Shown here one piece after another: positions 7,681-16,075 of a stretch of 64,000 nucleotides of DNA. How positions within the stretch are numbered: position 1 is the first letter of the stretch; each line of letters opens with the position of its first letter. The position numbers and the translations under genes were made by a program. Origin of the DNA: CAZMNY01 sp964567745 (lineage in GTDB: Bacteria; Planctomycetota; Planctomycetia; Pirellulales; Pirellulaceae); contig CAZMNY010000002.1 in the NCBI GenBank assembly GCA_964567745.1, positions 62,001 through 126,000 of the forward strand, read 5' to 3'. The notes beneath the pieces were generated by a model, which saw only the letters and a program-made list of their open reading frames with translations, did no database searches and was not told the DNA's origin.

Positions 7681-10110
7681 TTGCACGTGCCGAAACTACC
7701 CAATTGTGTCTTACTTCTCTTGGCGCTGAGCTCGCTTGCCGCCGAGGCGAGCGCCGAAGGTTTGCGAGCGGAGCCGGCACAGGTGACGCTCGATAGCCCC
7801 GAGTCTTCTCAGCAGTTGCTCATTACCGACTTGGATCCTCGCGCGCGTCAACGCGATGTGACGCGCGACGCGGTCTATCGCATCGCCCCAAAGCAAATCG
7901 CGACGATCGATGAACGAGGATTGGTCAGACCGCTCGCCGACGGCCAAGCTGAATTGTCGGTTGAGTTTCAAGGCCAGCAGTTGACCGTTGCGATTTCGGT
8001 TGTCGGATTCTCCAAGCCGCGTCCGGTCTCGTTTCGCCACGAGATCATTCCGATGCTGACGAAAGCTCGGTGCAACTCGGGCGGTTGCCATGGCAAGGCC
8101 GAAGGACAGAACGGTTTTCGACTGAGCATTTTTGGCTACGATCCAGCAAGTGATTATCACGCGTTAGTGTACGAGAGCCGAGGTCGCCGCATTGCTCCTG
8201 CATGCCCCGATCACAGCTTGCTTGTCCTCAAGGCGACAGCCCGCTCGCCACACGGCGGCGGTCAAAAGGTCGAGCCAGGCGGCTACGGCGATCGTCGTCT
8301 AACTCGCTGGATCCAAGAGGGTGCCCCGTTTGAGTCGGCGGACGAGTCGCAGAACAAGGTCGAACGAATCATCGTTCACCCAGCAGACCGCGTTCTGTTC
8401 GCGGGCCAACGCCAGCAGTTGCAAGTCACCGCGATCGACGCCTCGGGCCGACGATACGACGTGACCGCCGAAGCCGAGTACGAATCGAACGCAAGTTCGA
8501 TCGCAGAGGCGGATTCTCATGGTTTGATAACGGTCAGTGACATACCGGGCGAAGCAGCGATCCTTGTCCGATTCTTGGGACAGGTAGCCGTCTGCCGAGT
8601 CACGTCGCCTCAACCCAATGTCGAATTTGACCGACCGCCTGAACGAGGATTTATTGACCGTCTCGTCTGGGACAAGCTTCAACGATTGGGGATCGAGCCG
8701 AGTCAAGAGGCGGATGACGCGAGTTTCCTGCGACGAGTTTGTCTGGATACGATCGGCACGCTCCCCACATCGGATGAGGTAGTTGGGTTTCTCAAAGATA
8801 AACGAAGCGACAAACGAGCGCGGCTCGTAGACGAGTTGCTGCAGCGAGACGAGTACGTCGATTACTGGACGATGAAATGGCTCGACATCCTCCGCGCAGA
8901 TCAATTGAAGATCTCACCGCAAGGGACCGTCGCGATGCAACGTTGGCTCCGCCGCGCGTTTACGGAAAACCGCCCCTTCGATCAGATGGCTCGTGAGTTG
9001 CTTACCGTCCAGGGCAATACATCGGCCGAAGGACCTGGCTCCTTTTACAAGATACTGTCGAAGCCGGATCAGGCCGCCCAAGCCGTCAGTCAGCTCTTGC
9101 TCGGTGTGCGAATCGAATGCGCTCAGTGCCATCACCATCCGTCCGAGCGTTGGAGCCAAGCGGACTATGTAGGGCTGGCGGGATTCTTCACCGGCATCAA
9201 GCTGAAGAAATTGCCTAACGGCGAGCAGGCGATCGTTTCGCGTGGCGGCAAGGACTTGCCTCACCCTCGTCATGGCGAAGTCGTCGCGGCTCGGGCTCTC
9301 GGAGCGGATCCGGCGGATTTTTCCCGAGCAACCGATCGCCGACAGATCTTGGCCGACTGGGTCACCTCAAACGAAAATCCGTACTTTAGCCGTGCGATCG
9401 CAAATAGGCTGTGGTCCCATTACTTTGGCCGGGGACTGATCGAACCCATTGATGACACTCGCCGCACCAACCCGGCGAGCAACGAACCGCTCATGCGGGC
9501 TTTGTCGAAGCATATGCGAGACGAGAAGTTCGATTTGCGCGAGTTCACTCGCACGCTGTTGAATTCTCGCGTCTATCAGTCGAGTTCGCGAACGACGGCT
9601 TCGAACAACCGCGACAGGCAGAATTTCTCGCATGCCGCCTATAAGACGCTGCCCGCGGAAGTGTTGCTCGACGCGATAAGTCAATCGGTCGGCGTGCCGG
9701 AGGAATTCAATGGCTGGCCAAGCGGGTATCGCGCGATTCAAGTTTGGGACAATCGAATGCCCTCTTACTTCTTTCGCATTTTCGGCCGACCCGTGCGCGC
9801 TTCGGTCTGCGAGTGCGAACGGAGTGATCAGCCGAGCATCGCTCAAGCTTTGCACTTGCTGAACTCGCCTGAAATCGCCGGCAAGATCGAGCACCGACAT
9901 GGTCGAGCCAGGCGTCTGGTTAACTCTGACTTGTCAGCTTCCGAAATCATCGATCAACTTTTTCTCAGCACCGTGTCGCGCTACCCTCGCAAAGGCGAGC
10001 GGGCGTTAATGATGGAGGCTTTTTCTAACCACGGCAACGACCGGCGCGCCGCGGCCGAGGATGTCCTCTGGGCTCTGATGAATTCTAGAGAATTCGTCTT
10101 CAACCATTAG
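7681..10110 (+). CDS. Exported DUF1549/DUF1553 protein with Ig-like domains
   Basis: About 809 aa, starting at TTG 7681 or GTG 7687; a TAG lies upstream in frame at 7666. A signal peptide (LPNCVLLLLALSSLAAEASA) is followed by a BIG2/Ig-like segment. Next comes a cytochrome-like block with CNSGGCHGKAEGQNGFRLS, then a second Ig-like segment. DUF1549 follows (FIDRLVWDKLQRLGIEPSQ, then IECAQCHHHPSERW). DUF1553 ends it (RAIANRLWSHYFGRGLIEP, LLNSRVYQSSS). It heads a run with DUF1501 and a PPC protein, with spacings of about 60 and 97 bases. The role is unknown; members are extracytoplasmic and are suspected to bind heme or act on complex substrates. Confidence 0.93.
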   Translation: MHVPKLPNCVLLLLALSSLAAEASAEGLRAEPAQVTLDSPESSQQLLITDLDPRARQRDVTRDAVYRIAPKQIATIDERGLVRPLADGQAELSVEFQGQQLTVAISVVGFSKPRPVSFRHEIIPMLTKARCNSGGCHGKAEGQNGFRLSIFGYDPASDYHALVYESRGRRIAPACPDHSLLVLKATARSPHGGGQKVEPGGYGDRRLTRWIQEGAPFESADESQNKVERIIVHPADRVLFAGQRQQLQVTAIDASGRRYDVTAEAEYESNASSIAEADSHGLITVSDIPGEAAILVRFLGQVAVCRVTSPQPNVEFDRPPERGFIDRLVWDKLQRLGIEPSQEADDASFLRRVCLDTIGTLPTSDEVVGFLKDKRSDKRARLVDELLQRDEYVDYWTMKWLDILRADQLKISPQGTVAMQRWLRRAFTENRPFDQMARELLTVQGNTSAEGPGSFYKILSKPDQAAQAVSQLLLGVRIECAQCHHHPSERWSQADYVGLAGFFTGIKLKKLPNGEQAIVSRGGKDLPHPRHGEVVAARALGADPADFSRATDRRQILADWVTSNENPYFSRAIANRLWSHYFGRGLIEPIDDTRRTNPASNEPLMRALSKHMRDEKFDLREFTRTLLNSRVYQSSSRTTASNNRDRQNFSHAAYKTLPAEVLLDAISQSVGVPEEFNGWPSGYRAIQVWDNRMPSYFFRIFGRPVRASVCECERSDQPSIAQALHLLNSPEIAGKIEHRHGRARRLVNSDLSASEIIDQLFLSTVSRYPRKGERALMMEAFSNHGNDRRAAAEDVLWALMNSREFVFNH

Positions 10111-10171
10111 CCTCGCGGCGTCGATTCATCGTAAGAAGGCAACTCCTCCAAGACGACCTTTGGACCAACGC

Positions 10172-11512
10172 ATGTTTAAAGTCACAATCGGCAACGAAAG
10201 AGTCAACTGCGACGGCGTTTCGCGTCGGCACGCAATGCGACTTGGCGCAAGCGGGTTGATCGGCGGACTCACGCTTCCTCGCTTGCTTGAAATGCATGTC
10301 AAAGCGGCAACCAAGGTCACACCCAAAGCCAAGTCGTGCATCTTCCTGTTCCTGGAAGGGGGCCCGCCACATCAGGACATGTGGGATCCCAAGCCAGAAG
10401 CTCCCGCTGAAATTCGAGGTCCGTTCCAGGCGATTCAAACGAACGTTCCCGGTACGATTGTGACTGATCAACTGCCGCTGTGCTCGAAAATTGCCGACAA
10501 ATACACAATCGTTCGCAGCCACAGTCATCGCATCAACGGCCATACCACGGGCTACCACTACGTGATGACCGGTCGTCGTCCAAGTTTTGCCGACGGCGAC
10601 AACCCCGTGCCCAACAATGAGTTTTATCCGTCGATCGGGTCAGTCGTTTCGCGCGAGCTTGGACCTCGAGGCGCGCTGCCTCCGTATATCAATCTGCCTC
10701 ACCCGATGGCGGCGGGCGGGCCCGGTTTTTACGGCGCCGAGCACGCTCCATTTGTTATCGAAGCGGATCCAACGCAACCCGATTTCGAAGTCAAAGATCT
10801 TCAGCCGGGAGGGCGAAAGACGAAGAATCGCTCGAGCGTGCGTCGCAAGCTGCTGGAGGGAATCGACCAATTCGAAAAGGCGACGAACAGCGGGCAGGCT
10901 GTAGCGATGTCGACCTACTACGAAAAGGCGCTTAGCCTGATGACCTCACCGGCTGCCAAACGTGCCTTCGATATTCACGCGGAACCCGATTCGGTTCGCG
11001 ACGCGTACGGACGCACCCAAGTCGGCCAATGCGCTCTGCTCGCGCGACGCCTGATCGAAGCGGGTTGCCGATTCGTAGGCGTCGATGCGCCTGGCTGGGA
11101 CGTGCACTTCAATTGTTTCCCGAGTTTGCGAACCGACCTCATACCCTATACCGATCGAGCGTTTAGCGCGTTGGTGGGCGATCTTGAGCAACGCGGCATG
11201 CTCGATGAAACGCTCGTTATCATGATGGGCGAGATGGGTCGCACGCCAAGAATCAATGCCCGCGCAGGTCGCGACCATTGGTCGATGGCGCAGACGATCA
11301 TCTTCGCTGGAGGCGGCGTCAAACCGGGGCAAGTGATCGGAGCCACGGACAAGCACGCCACAGCGCCGACCACCACGCCCGTCGGCGTGAACGACCTGCT
11401 TCGCACTGTGTCAACGTTGCTCGGAGTCGATCCAGATCGAGTCTACTACGGACCGCTGGGTCGCCCCGTGCCAATCGTCGATGGCGGCAAAATCATCGAT
11501 GGCTTGATCTAG
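10172..11512 (+). CDS. DUF1501 family protein
   Basis: About 446 aa from the ATG at 10172; an in-frame TTG at 10160 is an alternative. A Tat-like start (VSRRHAMRLGASGLIGGL) suggests export. Family blocks are CIFLFLEGGPPHQDMWDPKP near residue 55 and MMGEMGRTPRINARAGRDHW near residue 355, as expected for this alkaline-phosphatase-superfamily relative. It lies between the DUF1549/DUF1553 gene and the PPC-domain gene on the same strand, the standard three-gene layout in planctomycetes. Its sequence differs clearly from the DUF1501 proteins at 1108 and 26066, so it is a separate paralogue rather than a recent duplicate. The substrate is unknown. Confidence 0.93.
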   Translation: MFKVTIGNERVNCDGVSRRHAMRLGASGLIGGLTLPRLLEMHVKAATKVTPKAKSCIFLFLEGGPPHQDMWDPKPEAPAEIRGPFQAIQTNVPGTIVTDQLPLCSKIADKYTIVRSHSHRINGHTTGYHYVMTGRRPSFADGDNPVPNNEFYPSIGSVVSRELGPRGALPPYINLPHPMAAGGPGFYGAEHAPFVIEADPTQPDFEVKDLQPGGRKTKNRSSVRRKLLEGIDQFEKATNSGQAVAMSTYYEKALSLMTSPAAKRAFDIHAEPDSVRDAYGRTQVGQCALLARRLIEAGCRFVGVDAPGWDVHFNCFPSLRTDLIPYTDRAFSALVGDLEQRGMLDETLVIMMGEMGRTPRINARAGRDHWSMAQTIIFAGGGVKPGQVIGATDKHATAPTTTPVGVNDLLRTVSTLLGVDPDRVYYGPLGRPVPIVDGGKIIDGLI

Positions 11513-11609
11513 AGTTCTAGTCATTTTGAGAACAACATCCGATCACGGTCGCCTGCCGATTCGCCTCACCTTGCGACGTCAATCTCAAGCCAGATCGTTG
11601 GCACCTATC

Positions 11610-14003
11610 ATGAATCAAAGACTCTTCCGTCAAATACTGTTCGCGTTGTGTCTGACGTCCCTCACGATAAACATCGCCAGCGCCCAGTTGCCCCCGGCGA
11701 TCGGATACATGTTTCCGGCGGGCGGTGAGGCGGGGACGAGCAGCGAAGTCATACTGGGTGGTTACGACTGGACGCCGGACATGCAAGTCTTTGTCCATCA
11801 TCCGAAGATCACATTAGAGATTCTCGATCGCCCCGGGCCTATCATCGTGCCGTCGCCTCCGTATTGGTTCGGGAAGAAGGCGAGGCGAGGTCCGTTTCTA
11901 TTGCCGCGCGAGGTTCGCGCCAAGCTGCGAATACCAGCTGGCGTCAGGCCGGGCGTTATTCATTGGCAAGCGGCCAACGCCAATGGGGCCTCGGCTCGAG
12001 GCAGTTTTATCGTCGTAGCCGGCGGCGTTGGATCGCATAACGTAACCAGCGAACCGTTGACAGGTGATGCGATCACACGATTGCCGCCGCTGCCGACCAC
12101 CGTGTTCGGCCAAATCCAAAAGATCCAGCAAGTCGACCGATACCGTTTTACGGCGAGCTCAGACGGACTTGTTACCTGCGCAACGGAATCACGCTCGATC
12201 GGATCTCCGCTCAACGCACTGCTCACAGTCGTTGACCAAGATGGGCGTGTCGTCGCGGAGGCCGCGGACACCGCGGGCATGGATACGAACGTCACGTTTC
12301 TGGCCAGGAAAGACGAGCACTTCACGGTTTCAGTCTGCGATGTCGATTTTCGAGGCAACCGTTCCTTCGTCTACTCGCTGTCCATCGTCGAGGGCCCGCG
12401 AGTCGTGGCGGCGATTCCCGCGGCGGGAAGACCGGGCGAGACCAAGGCGGTCACGTTTGTCGGCTACGGGTTGGCGACCGGCTCTTCCAAGTTGGAATCG
12501 GTTTCACGAAACGTAACGTTTCCCGCCGATGCGACCGGCGAACACTTCGCCTATCGACTTGAAACAAAGCATGGGATTGCCGAACCATTTCCGTTAGCGT
12601 TAAGCCAACATGATCAGACGACAGAGCCCGCGCTCGAGTCGAAAAAGTTGAGCGCTCCGGTGTCCGTGACGGGCGTGCTAACGGATCGATTCGGCCAAGA
12701 TCAATATGAATTGGCTGCCGAAAAGGGCGACCTGTTTCAAATCAGTTTGGACGCCGAGAAAATTGGCTCGCCGTTGGATGTGGCGGTGGCTGTCTCGGAC
12801 GCTGAAGGCAAAGAGCTCGCCCGCAACGACGATCTACCCGGAACGACCGATTCGGCGTTAGAGTTCACCGCTCCCGCAAATGGCAACTATCGGCTCGACG
12901 TCTCCGATACGTCTGGAACGAGCGGAACGCCGCGCTCAGTTTATCGACTCGTCGTACGAAAGGCCGAGCCCGACTTTACGATCTCCTCCCCTGCCCTGCT
13001 CAACGCCCCCATCGGTGGAAAGGTAAAACTGGCGCTTAAGATTCAGCGCCACGGCGGATACGCTGGGCCTATCTCGATCTCGCTCGGCAATCTGCCCGAC
13101 GGCGTCTTGGTGGGAGAGGACTTGGTCGTTCCCGAAAAGAAAAAGGCGCTCAATATTGAGCTTAGCGTTGCTGATGATTCGGCCGCCGTCGCCGCTCTAA
13201 TCAAAGTGCGCGGAGAAGCGCAGATCGGCGAGACAAAACGACAACGCGAATCCGGCTGGACGTTGTTGGCAACGACCATTAAGCCTCCGTTTGCTATCGA
13301 TGCGGAAGGAAAAGACGATGTCACCAAATGGCCACGCGGCTCTACGTTTCCGGCACCAGTTTTGATTGAGCGCGATGCCGGCTTTCAGGACGATATCGTG
13401 CTCGAGATGACGTCGCGTCAAGGACGCCACCGACAAGGCATCCGCGGCCCTGAGTTAACCGTGCCGCCCGGCGTCACCCGAATCCTCTATCCGGTCTACT
13501 TGCCTGAATGGCTGGAGACGACGCGAACCTCGCGCATGGTGGTCAATGGCGTGGCGAAAGTGAAGGACCCAAAAGGAAACGTCCGCTATTCAGTCAGCAA
13601 ACAAAAGACTCGGATGGGCTTTCTTCCGGTTGGCGCGTTGCTGAAACTCTCGACAAAGCGACGCGAGGTTCGGACTCAAGCCGGCGGCGCGTTTTCGTTA
13701 CCTTTCTCCATCAACCGCGCTAAACAGTTGGACGAACCAGTGCGGCTCGAACTGCTGGCTCCAAAATCGAATTCCAACGCGTTTACCGCCAAACCGGTCA
13801 TTGTCTCGTCGCGGCAGCGGTCGGCTTTGCTGAGCGTTGAAGTCAGTTCGGGGCCATTGGAACGGACTGAACACGAACTCACGATTCGGGCGACGGCCAT
13901 GCAGCGAGGCACTCTTCCCGTGGTTTCCGAAGCGAAAGTCATCGTCGTGACGTCAGACGTGAGTGCATCGAGTTTAGTCGAGCGTTTGGGCGATGAGCGT
14001 TGA
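11610..14003 (+). CDS. Exported PPC-domain (pre-peptidase C-terminal) protein
   Basis: About 797 aa from the ATG at 11610, which puts a signal peptide (FRQILFALCLTSLTINIASA) at the start; a TTG at 11526 opens the same frame but adds an unlikely leader. The mature protein begins PPAIGYMFPAGGEAGTSSEV, typical of proteins that accompany DUF1501 genes. Two PPC-like beta-sandwich regions can be seen, near residues 170-260 (VDRYRFTASSDGLVTCATES) and 350-455 (QDQYELAAEKGDLFQISLDA). Beta-rich Ig-like segments follow to the end. No catalytic motif was recognised, so a binding or scaffold role on the cell surface is likely. It is the third gene of the module. Confidence 0.88.
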   Translation: MNQRLFRQILFALCLTSLTINIASAQLPPAIGYMFPAGGEAGTSSEVILGGYDWTPDMQVFVHHPKITLEILDRPGPIIVPSPPYWFGKKARRGPFLLPREVRAKLRIPAGVRPGVIHWQAANANGASARGSFIVVAGGVGSHNVTSEPLTGDAITRLPPLPTTVFGQIQKIQQVDRYRFTASSDGLVTCATESRSIGSPLNALLTVVDQDGRVVAEAADTAGMDTNVTFLARKDEHFTVSVCDVDFRGNRSFVYSLSIVEGPRVVAAIPAAGRPGETKAVTFVGYGLATGSSKLESVSRNVTFPADATGEHFAYRLETKHGIAEPFPLALSQHDQTTEPALESKKLSAPVSVTGVLTDRFGQDQYELAAEKGDLFQISLDAEKIGSPLDVAVAVSDAEGKELARNDDLPGTTDSALEFTAPANGNYRLDVSDTSGTSGTPRSVYRLVVRKAEPDFTISSPALLNAPIGGKVKLALKIQRHGGYAGPISISLGNLPDGVLVGEDLVVPEKKKALNIELSVADDSAAVAALIKVRGEAQIGETKRQRESGWTLLATTIKPPFAIDAEGKDDVTKWPRGSTFPAPVLIERDAGFQDDIVLEMTSRQGRHRQGIRGPELTVPPGVTRILYPVYLPEWLETTRTSRMVVNGVAKVKDPKGNVRYSVSKQKTRMGFLPVGALLKLSTKRREVRTQAGGAFSLPFSINRAKQLDEPVRLELLAPKSNSNAFTAKPVIVSSRQRSALLSVEVSSGPLERTEHELTIRATAMQRGTLPVVSEAKVIVVTSDVSASSLVERLGDER

Positions 14004-14287
14004 TGCTTGATACTTGGCGACCTACACGTCTCGGTTGTCAGAGTCAGCTTACTCAGCGGCTCATCCGCGAACGACGGTAAACTCCCAGCGTGACGGCCAA
14101 GGTGCCGATACGCAAAATCCCTGCCGAAACTCGGGACCTGCCGAAACTTCGCCCTTGATTTGACTCGGCCACTGCCGAAATAGGTCCGCCGATCCGCTCG
14201 GAATCATTGTTTAGCGGCATCACTCGGCCGATTAGGCGCGTTGGCCGGGCAAACTCCTCGAAACACGTTTCGCAGCCTCGGCCGTGC

Positions 14288-15667
14288 TCAGTCAAACTCG
14301 CCCCAGATCTTGGGCGACTTGAACCCGTCAGGCGGTCGATTGGGCGGAATGTTGGGCTTCGCCGCTTCAGTCGCGAGCGACACCAACTTGGCTTTGAGCT
14401 TGTCAACAATCTGAGTGCGCTCTTTGCTCAAGTCGTTGGACTCGGACGGATCGCTGCGAATATTGAACAGCTCATAGGTCTCGGTCTTGCTTGGCTCAGT
14501 TACATTGGCGCTGACCTTACCATTTCGAATCAGCTTCCAATCGCCTTGACGAATGGCGCCGTGAAACGGAGTCAGGTTGTGCAAAATGAATTCGTGCGGC
14601 GAGGCTTGACCGCTTTCAAAGACAGGCAAGAGATTTCGGCCATCGAGTTTTTTGGTCGGCTCGCTCATATCGCCAGCCAGATTGACGAACGTTGGAAATA
14701 GATCGACGACGTGCAGCGGTTCATCGACAGCGACCCCTGGCCTTAACCGGTCAGCCCAAACCGCAACCGCGGGCACTCGAACGCCGCCTTCATAAAGCGT
14801 CCCCTTCCCCGCTCGCAACTTGCCGTTGGAGCCCAATCGGCGAATCCCGCCGTTATCGGAGCAGAACACAATGAGCGTGTTTTCAGCCGGATACTTGTGT
14901 TCCTCTAGAGCCGATGTGATTCGTCCGACGGCCGCGTCCATGCAAGTGACCATGGCGGCAAACGTCCGCCGACCTTTGTTCTTCATGCCCGCGTAACGGC
15001 GAATGTACTCTTCCGGAGCTTGGAGGGGCGTATGCGGCGCATTGAACGGCACGTACAGAAACAGTGGCTGGCTTTTGTCATGCTTGGCGATAATGGCCGC
15101 AGCGTGCTCGCCAATCAAATCGGTCGAATAACCTTCGTCGTAATTCGCCTTGTCGTCGCGGTGCCAATCGTGGCCGCCATCGCGAATGTGGGTGAAGTAG
15201 TCGAGAGCGCCGTTGTAATGGCCATACTGCAAGTGAAACCCGCGCCTGGTCGGGAGGTAATCCGCCGACACGTGACCGAGATGCCACTTGCCGACGATCG
15301 CTGTCTTGTATCCTGCGCGCGCCAGGACTTGCGGCAACGTCTGTTCGTCGAGCGGCAGGCCGTGCCGAGCCCAAGGTCGAACGACTCCGCACTGCAGGCC
15401 GAGCCGCATCGGGTAGCGGCCGGTCAACAAGGCGCCGCGAGTGGGCGAACAGACCGGCTGAGCGTAGAACTGCTCCATCCTCACACCACGCTTTGCCAAG
15501 TTATCGATGTTTGGAGTAGCGATGCGGCTTTCGTGGTAGCCGACATCGCCCCAGCCGAGGTCGTCCGCCAACATCATGACGATGTGCGGTCGCTCAGCAG
15601 CATGTCCAAACGTGACGCAAGAGCACCAAGCGAGAACGACGATGATTGGCGATGGATAAATTCTCAA
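14288..15667 (-). CDS. Sulfatase, exported (type I, formylglycine-dependent)
   Basis: A 459-aa type I sulfatase that should hydrolyse sulfate esters in the periplasm or outside the cell. The signal peptide ends near FGHA-AERP. Metal-binding Asp35-Asp36 sit in MLADDLGWGDVGY. The formylglycine Cys73 lies in the C-x-P-x-R consensus (VCSPTRGALLTGRY), so an FGE-type maturase is needed. Further family blocks are KWHLGH, PLFLYVPFNAPHTPLQAP and FCSDNGG, and the C-terminus has the usual ELFNIRSDPSESNDLS. It is not in an obvious operon; about 284 bases without a gene separate it from the PPC gene. The substrate cannot be told from sequence. Confidence 0.93.
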   Translation of the reverse strand: MRIYPSPIIVVLAWCSCVTFGHAAERPHIVMMLADDLGWGDVGYHESRIATPNIDNLAKRGVRMEQFYAQPVCSPTRGALLTGRYPMRLGLQCGVVRPWARHGLPLDEQTLPQVLARAGYKTAIVGKWHLGHVSADYLPTRRGFHLQYGHYNGALDYFTHIRDGGHDWHRDDKANYDEGYSTDLIGEHAAAIIAKHDKSQPLFLYVPFNAPHTPLQAPEEYIRRYAGMKNKGRRTFAAMVTCMDAAVGRITSALEEHKYPAENTLIVFCSDNGGIRRLGSNGKLRAGKGTLYEGGVRVPAVAVWADRLRPGVAVDEPLHVVDLFPTFVNLAGDMSEPTKKLDGRNLLPVFESGQASPHEFILHNLTPFHGAIRQGDWKLIRNGKVSANVTEPSKTETYELFNIRSDPSESNDLSKERTQIVDKLKAKLVSLATEAAKPNIPPNRPPDGFKSPKIWGEFD

Positions 15668-15881
15668 TGTTCCACTCGAGGTCTAGTTTGGTTGTTGTGA
15701 CGGCTCAGGATTCAATCCGCCTTCGGGAACGTCACCTGTCGGAAAACGCAGGCCTTTCGCCCGGCGCCATCATACGCAAAGTCTTGTGCGACGGACATGC
15801 TTCACCTTCGACGAATGGCGAACTGTCGGTTAGAATCAATGACTGGGGAATGACTTGAACGACGCTCGTGGGACTGGCCCA

Positions 15882-16052
15882 ATGCTCCTTTACCTGTGCA
15901 TTAGCATTCTGTTTCTCTGCATGCTTTTCTTGCCGTACATGGCTCGCATGGAAAGCAAGCAACGCAATGAGCGAAGAGGGCGATTCAAGCAATTGCTAGA
16001 TGATCATGAGTCTGATTTGAGCTTGCGACGCGCGTTGGAAGACGAAGAGTAG
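15882..16052 (+). CDS. Small single-pass membrane protein, hypothetical
   Basis: About 56 aa from the ATG at 15882; a TTG at 15855 would add nine residues. One hydrophobic segment (LLYLCISILFLCMLFLPYMA) is followed by a highly charged tail (RFKQLLDDHESDLSLRRALEDEE). This is the layout of a small inner-membrane protein with a cytoplasmic tail. It lies between the start of the minus-strand sulfatase and the end of the minus-strand esterase. I do not recognise a family. The clean membrane segment and charged end make it more likely real than chance, but this is a modest call. Confidence 0.5.
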   Translation: MLLYLCISILFLCMLFLPYMARMESKQRNERRGRFKQLLDDHESDLSLRRALEDEE

Positions 16053-16075
16053 CCGTCGCCCGAAGGTCTGATTCG

